Positions 34,432 to 46,090 of a stretch of 64,000 bases of DNA are shown one piece after another (the stretch's first letter is position 1; every line of letters begins with the position of its first letter). A program made the position numbers and the translations under genes. The notes under the pieces were generated by a model, which was not told where the DNA came from, searched no databases, and saw only the letters and a program-made list of their open reading frames with translations. The stretch is from Christensenella sp. UBA1385 (GTDB taxonomy: Bacteria; Bacillota; Clostridia; Christensenellales; Aristaeellaceae): contig DBQV01000011.1 of NCBI GenBank assembly GCA_002305755.1, positions 1 through 64,000 of the forward strand. The letters are read 5' to 3'.

Positions 34432-36033
34432 ATGGAAAAACGCATCTTCCGCGCCATGAGCCTTTTGATGCTGCTGACCACGCTTTTTGTCGCGCTGCTC
34501 TGGGGCGTGACCGCTTCGCTGCGCCTGCCCGATGATTCGCGCGAGAGGCTGCGGACCGTGCGTGTCACGCTGCTGGACAGTGAGGGAACGGTGCTGTTTG
34601 ACAGCAGCGCCGATCCGCGGGGGCTTGAGAACCACCTTGACCGGGATGAGGTGCAGCAGGCGCTTGCGGAGGGCTATGGCGAGAGCAGGCGCTTCTCGCA
34701 GACCCTGCAGGCTGACAGCTACTACTATGCCAAGGTGATGGAGGACGGGCGGATCCTGCGCCTGGCGTTTACGGCGGACACGCTGCGCGCGCAGCTGCTC
34801 AGGCAGCTGCCTCTTGCGCTGGCGGGGCTGGCGCTCTCGCTGGGCTTTGCCGCCTTGCTGGCCAAACGGCTCACGCGCAGCATCGTGGACCCCATCAACG
34901 GGCTGGATCTCTTCGGCCCGCCGCCCGAGGGCTACCATGAGCTCATCCCCCTCTACCGCCGCATTGAGGCGCAGCGGCGGGAGCTGTCGAGGCAATTGGC
35001 CGAGATGGAAGGGCGCAGCGCCACCATCAGCGCCATCACCGAGAACATGCGCGAGGGCCTGCTGCTTCTGGACCCGCGGGGAAGGGTGGCGCTGGCCAAC
35101 GGCAGCGTGCTGAGGCTCTTTGGGCAGACGGGCGCGGCCGGCAAAAGCGTCCTGCAGCTTTGCCGTGACCCAGCTTTCACCGCCGAGGTCAAGCGCTGCC
35201 TGGCCGGGGAGAAGGCCGAGTGCACGCTGCAGCTGAAGGAGAGGACCTATCAGGTGCTGTTGAACCCCGTATTTCGGGAGAAGGAGCAGAGCGGCGGGGT
35301 GGTCTTTTTCATCGATGTGACCGAGCGCCATATCGCCGAGCGCCAGCGAAAGGAGTTTTCGGCCAACGTGTCGCACGAGCTGAAAACGCCGCTGACCACC
35401 ATTTCCGCCCTGTCGGAGATGATGAGCGAGGGCCAGGTCCGTCAGGAGGATATGCAGCGCTTCGCCGGGCGCATCAAGCAGCAGTCGGACCGGCTGGTCA
35501 ACATCGTGGAGGACATCATCCGCCTCTCGGCCTTTGACGAAGGCCGGGCGGAGGGCGAGATGGAACGCGTGGACGTGGGCGAGCTGTGCCGCGGCGTGCT
35601 GGACAGCCTGAAGGACAAGGCCGGCGAGCGCGGGGTGAGCCTGCGCCCGATGGGCGAGGAGGCCCTCATCCTGTGGGGCAACCGCCGGATGCTGGACGAA
35701 ATGATATTCAACCTGGTGGACAATGCGGTCAAATATAACCGGGAGGGCGGCAGCGTGACGCTGTCCTGGGAACGGTCGGGGGACGAATGCCTGATCCGCG
35801 TGCGCGATACGGGCATCGGTATCCCCAAGCAGCATCAGGAACATATCTTCGAGCGCTTCTACCGGGCAGACAAGAGCCGGTCCAAAAAAACGGGCGGCAC
35901 GGGCCTGGGCCTCTCCATCGTCAAGCATGTGGCGGAGTACCACGGAGGCCGCGTGGAGGTGGAGAGCACAGAAGGCGAGGGCAGCCTGTTCACCTGCCGG
36001 CTTCCCCTGTCCCAGCAGCCGGGGACGGCTTGA
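34432..36033 (+). CDS. phoR: Phosphate-type sensor histidine kinase
   Basis: A 533-residue membrane kinase. TM1 lies near residues 8-28, a short extracytoplasmic domain of about 95 residues follows, and TM2 lies near 125-147. Next come a HAMP-like linker, a PAS domain (N-M-R-E-G-L-L-L-L-D) and HisKA with His315 in SANVSHELKTPLT. The ATPase domain has the N box (N-L-V-D-N-A-V-K-Y), G1 DTGIGIP, F box F-E-R-F-Y-R and G2 GGTGLGLS. It phosphorylates the upstream regulator under phosphate limitation, with PhoU and Pst giving the signal. It starts two bases after the regulator's stop and is the last gene of the operon. Confidence 0.92.
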   Translation: MEKRIFRAMSLLMLLTTLFVALLWGVTASLRLPDDSRERLRTVRVTLLDSEGTVLFDSSADPRGLENHLDRDEVQQALAEGYGESRRFSQTLQADSYYYAKVMEDGRILRLAFTADTLRAQLLRQLPLALAGLALSLGFAALLAKRLTRSIVDPINGLDLFGPPPEGYHELIPLYRRIEAQRRELSRQLAEMEGRSATISAITENMREGLLLLDPRGRVALANGSVLRLFGQTGAAGKSVLQLCRDPAFTAEVKRCLAGEKAECTLQLKERTYQVLLNPVFREKEQSGGVVFFIDVTERHIAERQRKEFSANVSHELKTPLTTISALSEMMSEGQVRQEDMQRFAGRIKQQSDRLVNIVEDIIRLSAFDEGRAEGEMERVDVGELCRGVLDSLKDKAGERGVSLRPMGEEALILWGNRRMLDEMIFNLVDNAVKYNREGGSVTLSWERSGDECLIRVRDTGIGIPKQHQEHIFERFYRADKSRSKKTGGTGLGLSIVKHVAEYHGGRVEVESTEGEGSLFTCRLPLSQQPGTA

Positions 36034-36051
36034 GCTGTAACCAAATTATAC

Positions 36052-36087
36052 AAACGCCTGATAAAGCTGATTTATCAGGCGTTTCTT
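36052..36087 (+). terminator. Terminator of the pst-pho operon
   Basis: A 14-base-pair perfect stem, AAACGCCTGATAAA with TTTATCAGGCGTTT, has a 5-base loop; the right arm ends in Ts. Confidence 0.92.
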
Positions 36088-36120
36088 ATGATTGTCTGTT
36101 TGCTGACCCCTTTGCCGCGC

Positions 36121-36149
36121 TTCACTTTTTGACCATTTTATGGTATCAT
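36121..36149 (+). promoter_or_regulatory. gyrB promoter
   Basis: TTCACT (36121-36126), a 17-base spacer and TATCAT (36144-36149) with TGG extended -10, 48 bases before the gyrB start. Confidence 0.6.
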
Positions 36150-36160
36150 ATTCTTTGTGA

Positions 36161-38167
<2,007 letters not shown>

Positions 38168-38185
38168 GCGGAGGAAGGGGAGAAC

Positions 38186-40702
38186 ATGAGCGATATCAAG
38201 GACAGGCTGCTGCCGGCGGACCTGGAGAGCGAGCTGAAAACATCCTTTATTTCCTACGCTATGGCGGTCATCATCAACCGTGCCCTGCCCGACGTGCGCG
38301 ACGGGCTGAAGCCCGTGCACAGGCGCATCCTCTACGCGATGAACGAGCTGGGCATGACCAGCGACAAGCCCTTCCGCAAGAGCGCGCGCATCGTGGGCGA
38401 GGTGCTGGGCAAGTATCACCCCCACGGCGACAGCAGCGTGTACGACGCCATGGTGCGCCTGGCGCAGGATTTTTCCACCCGCGCCCTGCTGGTGGAAGGA
38501 CAGGGCAACTTCGGCTCGGTGGACGGCGACGGCGCGGCCGCCATGCGTTATACCGAGGCGAGGCTGTCAAAGCTCTCGGGCTACCTGCTGGGTGAGATAG
38601 ATAAGGACACGGTCGATTTTTATCCCAACTTCGATGAAACGCTGATGCAGCCCGCCGTGCTGCCGGCAAGGTTCCCAAACCTTCTGGTCAACGGCTCCAG
38701 CGGCATCGCGGTCGGCATGGCCACCAACATCCCCCCGCACAATCTGGGCGAGGTGATCGACGGCGTGGTCGCCCTGATCGACAAGCCGGACATCGGCCTG
38801 GACGAGCTGATGGAGCATATCAAGGGGCCGGACTTTCCCACGGGCGGCGTGATCCTGGGGCGCAGCGGCATCCGAGAGGCTTACTATACGGGGCGCGGCC
38901 GCATCGTGACCCGCGCCAGATCCGAGATCGAGAGCCTGCCAAACGGGCGCGACCGCATCATCGTGTCCGAGATCCCCTACGCGGTGAACAAGGCCAAGCT
39001 CATCAGCAAGATCGCGGAGCTGGTGCATGAAAAGCGCATCGACGGCATCAGCGACCTGCGCGATGAGTCCGACCGCAACGGCATGCGCATCGTGATCGAG
39101 CTGAAAAAGGACGCGCAGCCCAGCGTGGTGCTCAGCTACCTGTACAAGCACACCCAGATGCAGGAGACCTTCGGCGCCATCATGCTGGCGCTGGTGGACG
39201 GCCAGCCCCGCGTGCTCAGCCTGAAAGAGATGCTTTACTACTATGTGGAGCATCAGAAGGACGTGGTGACCCGCCGCACGAAGTATGACCTTGACAAGGC
39301 GCGCGCCCGCTCGCACATCCTGGAAGGCCTGCTGAAGGCGCTGGCCAACATCGACGAGGTGGTGCACCTGATCCGCTCGTCCAAGGACACGCCCACGGCC
39401 AAGGCCCGCCTGATCGAGCGCTTTGAGTTTTCCGAGGCGCAGGCGCAGGCGATCCTGGACATGCGCCTTGCCCGCCTGACCAACCTGGAGGCGGACAAGC
39501 TGCAGGCGGAATACGACGAGCTTCAGAAGACCATCGCCTATCTGGAGAGCATACTGGCCGATGAGAGCCTGCTGATGAAGGTCATCAAGGAGGAGCTGCT
39601 GGCCGTTCGCGCCAAACACGCGGACGAGCGGCGCACCGAGATCAGCGCGGTGGAGGGCGAGATCGACATTGAGGATCTGATCCCCGTGGATGACATGGTG
39701 GTCACCATGACCCATTTTGGCTATGTGAAGCGCCTGAGCCAGTCCACCTACCGCTCGCAGAACCGCGGCGGCAAGGGCATATCGGCGCTGACCACCAGGG
39801 AGGAGGACTTTGTCGAGAAGCTCTACGTGGTCAATTCCCACAGCGACCTGCTCTTTTTCACCAACCAGGGCCGCGTGTTCGGCCTCAAGTGCTACGAGAT
39901 CCCGGAGGCCGGGCGCACCGCCAAGGGCACGGCCATCGTGAACCTTCTGCAGCTGCAGGGCGGCGAGAAGGTGACCATGATGATGCCTGTGCCCGACCGC
40001 GAGAGCGAGGACTACCTGATGATGGCCACGCGCGGCGGCCTGATCAAGAAGACGGCCCTGTCTGAGTTCCGGAACCTGCGGCGCAGCGGCATGATCGCGC
40101 TGACGCTGCAGGAGGGGGACGAGCTGATCGGCGTGCAGCTGACGCGCGGCGACGAGGAGATCATGCTGGCCTCTCGCCTGGGTAAGTGCATCCGCTTCAG
40201 CGAAAAGAGCATCCGGCCCACCGGGCGCTCGTCGCAGGGCGTGCGCAGCATGAAGCTGGCCGACGGAGACGAGCTGGTATCCATGAGCCTGGTGGAAGAG
40301 GGCAAGCAGGTGCTGTGCATCACGGAGCTGGGCTTTGGCAAACGCACCGACAGCGAGGAATACCGCGAGCAGGGCCGCGCCGGCAAGGGCATCTCGGTGA
40401 TGAACCTGACGGACAAGACCGGCGCGCTGGCGGCCATGCTGATGGCTTCCGAAAACGACGAGCTGATGATCATCACCGACGACGGCACCATCATCCGCAC
40501 CCGGGTGGAAGAGATAAGGCAGACCGGCCGCGTCACCCAGGGCGTGCGCATGATGCGCGTGGCCGAAGGCAGCCGCATCGTGGATGTGGACATCGCCGCC
40601 CCAGAGGATGGGGATCAGGAGGACGAGCCTGGGGAGATCCCGCCCGGAGACGACCTGCCCGAAGACGCTGAGGGCGATGAGGACGCCGAAGAGGACATCT
40701 GA
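38186..40702 (+). CDS. gyrA: DNA gyrase subunit A
   Basis: Cuts and rejoins the DNA for GyrB-driven strand passage. The 838-residue protein has the quinolone-region [15 protein letters not shown], keeping the Ser and Asp most often altered in resistant strains. The catalytic tyrosine is in [11 protein letters not shown]. The C-terminal beta-pinwheel includes the GyrA-box form S-Q-N-R-G-G-K-G near residue 530, which distinguishes it from ParC. The last 35 residues are almost purely acidic. GGAGGAAGGGGAG ribosome site. Confidence 0.95.
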   Translation: MSDIKDRLLPADLESELKTSFISYAMAVIINRALPDVRDGLKPVHRRILYAMNELGMTSDKPFRKSARIVGEVLGKYHPHGDSSVYDAMVRLAQDFSTRALLVEGQGNFGSVDGDGAAAMRYTEARLSKLSGYLLGEIDKDTVDFYPNFDETLMQPAVLPARFPNLLVNGSSGIAVGMATNIPPHNLGEVIDGVVALIDKPDIGLDELMEHIKGPDFPTGGVILGRSGIREAYYTGRGRIVTRARSEIESLPNGRDRIIVSEIPYAVNKAKLISKIAELVHEKRIDGISDLRDESDRNGMRIVIELKKDAQPSVVLSYLYKHTQMQETFGAIMLALVDGQPRVLSLKEMLYYYVEHQKDVVTRRTKYDLDKARARSHILEGLLKALANIDEVVHLIRSSKDTPTAKARLIERFEFSEAQAQAILDMRLARLTNLEADKLQAEYDELQKTIAYLESILADESLLMKVIKEELLAVRAKHADERRTEISAVEGEIDIEDLIPVDDMVVTMTHFGYVKRLSQSTYRSQNRGGKGISALTTREEDFVEKLYVVNSHSDLLFFTNQGRVFGLKCYEIPEAGRTAKGTAIVNLLQLQGGEKVTMMMPVPDRESEDYLMMATRGGLIKKTALSEFRNLRRSGMIALTLQEGDELIGVQLTRGDEEIMLASRLGKCIRFSEKSIRPTGRSSQGVRSMKLADGDELVSMSLVEEGKQVLCITELGFGKRTDSEEYREQGRAGKGISVMNLTDKTGALAAMLMASENDELMIITDDGTIIRTRVEEIRQTGRVTQGVRMMRVAEGSRIVDVDIAAPEDGDQEDEPGEIPPGDDLPEDAEGDEDAEEDI

Positions 40703-40710
40703 TCAACAAG

Positions 40711-40744
40711 GCGCGAAGGGGGAGGAGAGCCTCCCCCTTCGCGC
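40711..40744 (+). terminator. Perfect hairpin between gyrA and the flippase gene
   Basis: A 15-base-pair perfect stem, GCGCGAAGGGGGAGG with its complement, has a 4-base AGAG loop. It lacks a T run and ends 12 bases before the next start codon, so it could be a terminator or a translation-affecting structure. Confidence 0.55.
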
Positions 40745-40756
40745 GCATGGAGCGAT

Positions 40757-42352
40757 ATGACCCAAAAACAGAAATCCCTGGCGGGGGGCATCGGCATCCT
40801 GAGCGTAGCCGGGCTGATCTGCAAGATCGTCGGCGTGCTCTATCAGATACCGCTCAACAACAGCATCGGGCCGGAGGGCATGGGGGTCTACAACCTGGTT
40901 TTCCCCACCTACAACCTGCTGCTGTCCATCTCCACTGTGGGCATCCCGGTGGCCATCTCCCGCATGGTGGCGCAGTATCTGGCGCAGAACGACCCGCGCA
41001 ACGCGGGAAGGACCTTCAAGACCTCCCTGAGCATCCTGGCCGCCTTTGGCCTGGCGGCCACGGCCTTCATGATGCTCTCCTACCAGAGCCTCGGGCGCGC
41101 GACCGCGACGGCGGAATCCTCCCTCGGCTTCCTCGCCATCGCGCCCAGCCTGCTGCTGGTCAGCGTGATGAGCGCTTTCCGGGGTTTTATGCAGGGCAGG
41201 CGGCGCATGGCGCCGACAGCCATTTCCCAGCTGATCGAGCAGGTGGGCAAGGTGTTCATCGCGCTGCCCTTCGCGGTGCTGGGCATGCGGCGCGGCGGCT
41301 ATGCCATGGGCGCCGCCGGCGCGCTGCTGGGCACCTCGGTGGCCGAGGCGGCGGCCCTTCTCTATATGGCGGCCGACTACTATCTGCACCGGGGCGATCT
41401 TCTGACCCTGCCGCAATCGGACAGGCCACAGGAGACGAGGGGCAGCCTGGTGCGCGAGATCACGGCCATCTCCATCCCCATCACCATCGGGGCCAGCATC
41501 GTGCCCCTGGCGGGGCTGGTGGACAGCTTTATGCTCAAACGCATCATGCAGGGCTATATGTCCGAGGCGCAGGCCCTGGTCAGCTACGGCGTGTACTCGG
41601 GCCCCGTGATTTCCCTGATCAACGTGCCCACGGCGCTGGCGGCGGCCATCTCGGCCAACCTGGTGCCGGCCATTTCCCACGCGCTGGCGGGGGGCAATGA
41701 GGGCCGCGTACGCGAGGAATCCGCCACGGGCCTTCGTCTGGCTTCGGTGGTGGGCTTCCCCTGCTCGGTCGGGCTCAGCCTGCTGGCGGAGCCCGTGCTG
41801 TTCCTCCTGTTCGGCAGGGGCGGGCGCTACACGCCCGATCAGCTGCGGCTGGGCGCGAGGCTGCTGGAGATCAGCAGCCTGACCATCCTGTTTTTCATCC
41901 AGGTGCAGGCGACCAGCGCTATTTTGCAGGCGCTCAAGCGGCAGCGCATCCCCATGTACACGCTGGCGCTGGGCGTGGCGGTGAAGATGGCCTTCAACTA
42001 CAGCCTTGTCGCCATCCCCTCGGTGGGCATACAGGGCGCGCCCTATGCCTCGCTGCTTTGCTATATCGTCAGCCTGGTGCCGAACCTTTACTATGTTCGC
42101 AGGCACGCGGGCCTCAAGCTGCGCATGCAGGAGATACTCTGGCGGCCGCTGCTGGCCACGCTCGCGATGGCGGCGCTGCTGCTGCCCCTCAGGCAGCTGC
42201 TGGGCGAGCGCCTGGCCGGCTCCTGGCTCTGGATGGGGGCGGCCATCACCCTGGGGGCGCTGTGCTACTTCGGCTTCGCGCTGAAGCTGCGGGCCGTGCT
42301 GCCCACCGATCTGCCGGGTTTTATCAGAAAGAGGTTGTATAAGCATGTTTGA
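40757..42352 (+). CDS. SpoVB/YabM-like MOP-superfamily flippase
   Basis: A 531-residue polytopic membrane protein with about 14 segments. It has the polysaccharide-transporter pattern: Q-I-P-L-N-N-S-I-G-P-E-G-M-G-V-Y-N-L near residue 30, S-A-F-R-G-F-M-Q-G-R-R-R-M near 140, and V-D-S-F-M-L-K-R in the middle. The family flips lipid-linked sugars, including lipid II, across the membrane (SpoVB, MurJ and others). The mazG gene overlaps its 3' end by 8 bases, matching the yabM-mazG order of Bacillus, so SpoVB/YabM is the best subfamily guess. A cell-wall precursor flippase outside sporulation is equally possible. Confidence 0.85.
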   Translation: MTQKQKSLAGGIGILSVAGLICKIVGVLYQIPLNNSIGPEGMGVYNLVFPTYNLLLSISTVGIPVAISRMVAQYLAQNDPRNAGRTFKTSLSILAAFGLAATAFMMLSYQSLGRATATAESSLGFLAIAPSLLLVSVMSAFRGFMQGRRRMAPTAISQLIEQVGKVFIALPFAVLGMRRGGYAMGAAGALLGTSVAEAAALLYMAADYYLHRGDLLTLPQSDRPQETRGSLVREITAISIPITIGASIVPLAGLVDSFMLKRIMQGYMSEAQALVSYGVYSGPVISLINVPTALAAAISANLVPAISHALAGGNEGRVREESATGLRLASVVGFPCSVGLSLLAEPVLFLLFGRGGRYTPDQLRLGARLLEISSLTILFFIQVQATSAILQALKRQRIPMYTLALGVAVKMAFNYSLVAIPSVGIQGAPYASLLCYIVSLVPNLYYVRRHAGLKLRMQEILWRPLLATLAMAALLLPLRQLLGERLAGSWLWMGAAITLGALCYFGFALKLRAVLPTDLPGFIRKRLYKHV

Positions 42353-43769
42353 CATTCAGGTGATCGCACTTGGGCCCGGCAGCAGGGATCTGCTGACACT
42401 TGGCGCGCTGGAAGCGCTGAGATCGGCCCGGCAGCTGGTGCTGCGCACGGAGCGCCACGGCGTGGCCAAATATCTGGCTTCGCTCGGCGTTGGCTACGAT
42501 ACGCTGGACGCCCTTTACGACAGCAGCGAGGATTTTGACACCCTGGCGGAAACCGCGGCGGAGGAGCTGCTGCGCCGGGCGGAGCGCGCGCCGCTCAGCT
42601 TCGCGGTGGCGGAGCCCGCAAGCGATACCATCGTGCTTCGCCTGTTGGATAGGGCGGGGGAACGCGTGCGCATCCTCCCCGGCGTGGGGCTGGAAGCGCC
42701 CTTCACGGCGGCCAGGCCCGGGCTTGAGGGCCTGCTTGCGATGCCGGCCTCCTCTCTGCGCGTGTACGACGGGCAGCGGCCCGTCTGCCTGACGGAGCTT
42801 GCCTCGCGCGAGCTGGCGGGCCAGTGCAAGCTGGCGCTGCTGGAGTACTACGACGCGGACAGCACGCTGTATTTCTTCCCGCCGGGTGAGGCGCTGCCCC
42901 GCCGTGTGACGCAGACCACGCTGGAAGAGCTGGACAGGCAGCCCAGATACAGCCACACCTGCGGCGCGCTGCTGATCCCCAAGAGCGGTTTTGACAAGGA
43001 ACGATACGATGTGCAGGACCTTCTGCGCGTGATGCGCCTGCTGCGCGCGCCGGACGGCTGCCCCTGGGACAGAAAGCAGACCCATCAGAGCCTGGCCCGC
43101 TACCTGATCGAGGAGGCCCATGAGGCCGCCTACGCCATCTCGCAGGAGGATTGGGAGGCCGCGGCGGACGAGCTGGGCGACGTGCTGCTGCAGGTGGTCT
43201 TTCACGCGGTGGTGGGGGAAGAGAGCGGCACCATGAGCCTTGAAGACATCAGCACCGCCATCACCGGCAAGCTGATCAAGCGCCACACCCATATCTTCGG
43301 CGGGGAGAAGCTGTCAAGCGCCGAGGAAGTGAGCGATAACTGGGACAAGATCAAGGAGAAGGAGCGCGGAAGTGCCACGGCAGGCGAAAAGATGCGCGCG
43401 CTCGCGCCTTCGTTGCCGCCCCTGCTGCGCGCCCTCAAGGTGCAGGAGACGGCCCGCCGCGTGGGCTTTGACTGGGATGACCCGCGCGAGGCCCTGCGCA
43501 AGGTGCATGAGGAAGCCGGGGAGGTGGCTCAGGCCATCGAAACGGGCAGCCATATCGGCGAGGAAGTGGGGGATCTCTTCTTTGCCGCCGTCAATACAGC
43601 CCGCCTGCTTGGCCTGAACCCGGACGAACTGGTCAGTCTGGCGACCGATAAATTCATCAATCGCTTTGAACGGATGGAAGCAGCGATAAAATCAGACGAA
43701 AAATCAAGCAAATGCTTGACTTCAGATGAATGGGATGTATACTGGAAACGAAGCAAGCAAGCGGATTGA
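42345..43769 (+). CDS. mazG: MazG nucleotide pyrophosphohydrolase with methylase-like N-domain (YabN type)
   Basis: A 474-residue fusion. Residues 1-215 are an SAM-dependent tetrapyrrole-methylase-like domain (V-I-A-L-G-P-G-S-R-D-L-L-T; L-P-G-V-G-L-E-A-P near 115). Residues 225-474 hold two MazG modules, with LRAPDGCPWDRKQTH, EEAHEAAYAI, DELGDVLLQVVFHA in the first and E-E-A-G-E-V and E-E-V-G-D-L-F-F-A in the second. It hydrolyses NTPs or dNTPs to monophosphates, cleaning aberrant nucleotides. The N-domain's substrate is unknown. The start overlaps the flippase gene. Confidence 0.92.
   Translation: MFDIQVIALGPGSRDLLTLGALEALRSARQLVLRTERHGVAKYLASLGVGYDTLDALYDSSEDFDTLAETAAEELLRRAERAPLSFAVAEPASDTIVLRLLDRAGERVRILPGVGLEAPFTAARPGLEGLLAMPASSLRVYDGQRPVCLTELASRELAGQCKLALLEYYDADSTLYFFPPGEALPRRVTQTTLEELDRQPRYSHTCGALLIPKSGFDKERYDVQDLLRVMRLLRAPDGCPWDRKQTHQSLARYLIEEAHEAAYAISQEDWEAAADELGDVLLQVVFHAVVGEESGTMSLEDISTAITGKLIKRHTHIFGGEKLSSAEEVSDNWDKIKEKERGSATAGEKMRALAPSLPPLLRALKVQETARRVGFDWDDPREALRKVHEEAGEVAQAIETGSHIGEEVGDLFFAAVNTARLLGLNPDELVSLATDKFINRFERMEAAIKSDEKSSKCLTSDEWDVYWKRSKQAD
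43716..43743 (+). promoter_or_regulatory. hup promoter inside the end of mazG
   Basis: TTGACT (43716-43721), a 16-base spacer and TATACT (43738-43743). It gives the histone-like gene its own strong expression. Confidence 0.75.
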
Positions 43770-43804
43770 GACTTGCTTTCATTCAATCGATGGAGGGAAC
43801 AATC

Positions 43805-44077
43805 ATGAATAAGTCTGAACTCGTAGCAGCGGTCCAAGAGGCCACTCAACTGAAGAAGAAAGACGCGGAAGCCGCGGTCGTCGCCTTTGTTGACACCGTG
43901 AAGGATGCCCTCAAAAAGGGTGACAAGGTGCAGCTGATCGGCTTTGGCACCTTCGAGAGCAAGGACCGCCCCGCGCGCGTTGCCCGCAACCCCCGCACCG
44001 GTGAAGAGATCAAAGTGCCGGCCAGCAAGGCGCCCGTGTTCAAGGCCAGCAAGGCCCTGAAGGACGAACTGAACTGA
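43805..44077 (+). CDS. hup: Histone-like DNA-binding protein HU
   Basis: A 90-residue HU/IHF-family protein starting MNKSELVAAVQEA, with GFGTFESKDRPARVARNPRTGEE-type arms: G-F-G-T-F, then the DNA-minor-groove arm R-N-P-R-T-G. It compacts the nucleoid. Length is standard for HU. The ATG is preceded by GGAGGGAA; a longer reading inside mazG was rejected. It lies between mazG and rqcP, as in many Firmicutes. Confidence 0.95.
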   Translation: MNKSELVAAVQEATQLKKKDAEAAVVAFVDTVKDALKKGDKVQLIGFGTFESKDRPARVARNPRTGEEIKVPASKAPVFKASKALKDELN

Positions 44078-44094
44078 TTCCCACCGTGGTTTGC

Positions 44095-44130
44095 AATAAA
44101 CGGGGTGCGTATCACACCCCGTTTATTTTT
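44095..44130 (+). terminator. hup terminator
   Basis: A 13-base-pair stem, AATAAACGGGGTG with CACCCCGTTTATT, has a 7-base loop and runs into TTTTT. Confidence 0.92.
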
Positions 44131-44184
44131 CCTGTCAGCGGGCAGGCTCCATCGATCGGAAACACACATCCCTGAAAGGCAAGT

Positions 44185-44457
44185 ATGCGTTTAGATAAGT
44201 ATTTGAAGGTATCGCGCCTGATCAAGCGGCGCACGGTGGCCAAGGAGGCCTGCGACGGCGGACGCGTATCGCTGAACGGCCGCCCGGCCAAGGCCGGCAG
44301 TGAGGTGAAGGCGGGCGACGTCATGGAGATCCGCTTCGGCAACCGTCTGGGCCGCTATGAGGTGCTGGACACGCAGGAGACGGTGCGCAAGGAGCAGGCG
44401 GCGGCGCTTTACCGCGTGCTTCTGGAGGATGAGGAAACCAAGCGCGAGAGAGAGTAA
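44185..44457 (+). CDS. rqcP: S4-domain ribosome quality-control protein RqcP (YabO)
   Basis: A 90-residue S4 RNA-binding protein: M-R-L-D-K-Y-L-K-V-S-R-L-I-K-R-R, then G-R-V-S-L-N-G-R-P-A-K-A-G and a charged C-terminal helix. RqcP works with RqcH to add alanine tails to nascent chains on stalled 50S subunits. The context after mazG and hup matches the yabO locus. Hsp15 is the related alternative. A terminator separates it from hup, but no strong promoter was seen before it. Confidence 0.88.
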   Translation: MRLDKYLKVSRLIKRRTVAKEACDGGRVSLNGRPAKAGSEVKAGDVMEIRFGNRLGRYEVLDTQETVRKEQAAALYRVLLEDEETKRERE

Positions 44458-44462
44458 TTCAG

Positions 44463-45719
44463 ATGGCATCTTTTGTGGACAGGGCTCCCCTTCGGCTGAA
44501 GGCCGGCAGCGGCGGCGACGGCGCGGTCAGCTTTCACCGAGAGAAGTTTGTGCAAAACGGCGGGCCGGACGGCGGCGACGGCGGCAACGGGGGCAACATC
44601 GTGCTGTTGGCCGACCATAACCTGCACACCCTGCTGGACTTCCGCTTCAAATCCAAATACGCCGCAGAAAACGGCGAGAATGGCTCCTCCGCGCGGCGCA
44701 GGGGCAAATCGGGCGAAGACCTGATCATCAAGCTGCCCGTGGGCACCGTGGTGCGCGATATGGAGGGCCGCATCGTGGCCGACATGTACGCGGACGGCGA
44801 GAGCAAGGTCCTGCTGCACGGCGGCAGGGGCGGCCACGGCAACGCGCGCTTCGCCACGCCGACCCGGCAGGCGCCCAATTTTGCCAAGCCCGGCCTGCGC
44901 ACCCAGTGGCATGATTTCACGCTGGAACTCAAGACCATCGCGGATGTGGGGCTGGTCGGCTATCCCAATGTGGGGAAGAGCTCCATACTGGCCGCGGTGA
45001 CGGCCGCCCGGCCCAGGATCGCCAACTATCACTTTACCACCATGACGCCCAACCTGGGCATCGTGTCGCATCGCGGGGTCAGCTTCGGCATGGCCGACAT
45101 CCCTGGCCTGATCGAGAACGCTTCTGAAGGCGCGGGCCTGGGCTTTGCCTTCCTCCGGCATGTGGAGCGCACCAGGCTGCTGATCCATGTGGTGGACGTA
45201 TCCGGCAGCGAGGGGCGCGATCCCGTCAGCGATTACCGACAGATCAACGAGGAGCTGCGGCGCTACGGCCAGCTGGACAGGCGGCCGCAGATCGTGGCGG
45301 CCAACAAGATGGATCTGCCGGGCGCTGAGGACAACCTTGTCCGCCTGCGGGAGGCGGCGGGCGAAACGCAGGTCTTTCCCGTCAGCGCCGCCGCCGGCAC
45401 GGGCTTTGACGGGCTGCTCGGGCGCGTGGTGGAGATGCTCAGCCGCCTGCCGATGCAGGAGCGCTATGAGGAGGCCCCCGCCGAGGTGGAGGAGAGCATC
45501 CGCGGCTTTGAGGTGAACCGGGACGGCGATGTGTACGTGGTGGAGGGCCCCTCCATCGAGCACCTGATCGCCTCGGTGAACTTTGACGACCACGAGAGCC
45601 TGCTGTGGTTCCAGGCCACCATGCAAAAGAGCGGCATCATCGACGCCCTGCGCGCAGCCGGCGCGCAGGAGGGCGATACCGTGCGCATGGACGATCTGGA
45701 ATTTGATTTTGTCGAGTGA
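44463..45719 (+). CDS. obg: GTPase Obg/CgtA
   Basis: A 418-residue ribosome-assembly and stress GTPase. The glycine-rich Obg fold is residues 1-158 (G-S-G-G-D-G-A-V-S-F; P-D-G-G-D-G-G-N-G-G-N). The G domain has GYPNVGKSS, F-T-T-M-T-P, D-I-P-G-L-I-E and NKMD. The C-terminal OCT domain (G-F-E-V-N-R-D-G-D-V-Y-V-V-E-G) is about residues 345-418. It lies 5 bases behind rqcP and is followed by yhbY. Confidence 0.96.
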   Translation: MASFVDRAPLRLKAGSGGDGAVSFHREKFVQNGGPDGGDGGNGGNIVLLADHNLHTLLDFRFKSKYAAENGENGSSARRRGKSGEDLIIKLPVGTVVRDMEGRIVADMYADGESKVLLHGGRGGHGNARFATPTRQAPNFAKPGLRTQWHDFTLELKTIADVGLVGYPNVGKSSILAAVTAARPRIANYHFTTMTPNLGIVSHRGVSFGMADIPGLIENASEGAGLGFAFLRHVERTRLLIHVVDVSGSEGRDPVSDYRQINEELRRYGQLDRRPQIVAANKMDLPGAEDNLVRLREAAGETQVFPVSAAAGTGFDGLLGRVVEMLSRLPMQERYEEAPAEVEESIRGFEVNRDGDVYVVEGPSIEHLIASVNFDDHESLLWFQATMQKSGIIDALRAAGAQEGDTVRMDDLEFDFVE

Positions 45720-45737
45720 ACAGGAAAGGATGACACC

Positions 45738-46028
45738 ATGGAACTGACCCCCAAGCAAAGGGCTTTGCTGCGCGGCATGGCCAATACGCTCGACCCGGTG
45801 CTGTATATCGGCAAGGAGGGCGTCACCGACGCCACGGTCAAGGAGGCCTACGACGTGCTGCAGGCGCGCGAGCTGATCAAGTGCGCTGTACTGCAAAACG
45901 CTCCGCTCTCGGCCAAGGAGGCCTCGGACGAGCTGTGCCGGCGCTGCGGAGCTTCCCCCGTGCAGGTGATCGGCAAGCGCTTCGTGCTCTACAGGCGCAA
46001 CGACAAGGAACCGAAGATCGAGATCTGA
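45738..46028 (+). CDS. yhbY: CRM-domain RNA-binding protein YhbY
   Basis: A 96-residue CRM domain: L-T-P-K-Q-R-A-L-L-R-G-M-A-N, the G-K-E-G-V-T-D loop in place of GxxG, and Q-V-I-G-K-R-F-V-L-Y-R. It binds precursors of the large ribosomal subunit. The AGGAAAGG ribosome site and position behind obg are conserved. Confidence 0.93.
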   Translation: MELTPKQRALLRGMANTLDPVLYIGKEGVTDATVKEAYDVLQARELIKCAVLQNAPLSAKEASDELCRRCGASPVQVIGKRFVLYRRNDKEPKIEI

Positions 46029-46051
46029 CAAAAGCCCGCTGCGGCCTGGCG

Positions 46052-46090
46052 GCGTCTACACTATATATAGTGTAGACGCTTTGTTTTTTT
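46052..46090 (+). terminator. Terminator of the obg-yhbY transcript (overlaps NrdR box)
   Basis: A 28-base perfect palindrome (46052-46079) is followed by a T-rich run TTTGTTTTTTT. It acts as a terminator in form, but its core is also an NrdR box. Confidence 0.75.
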
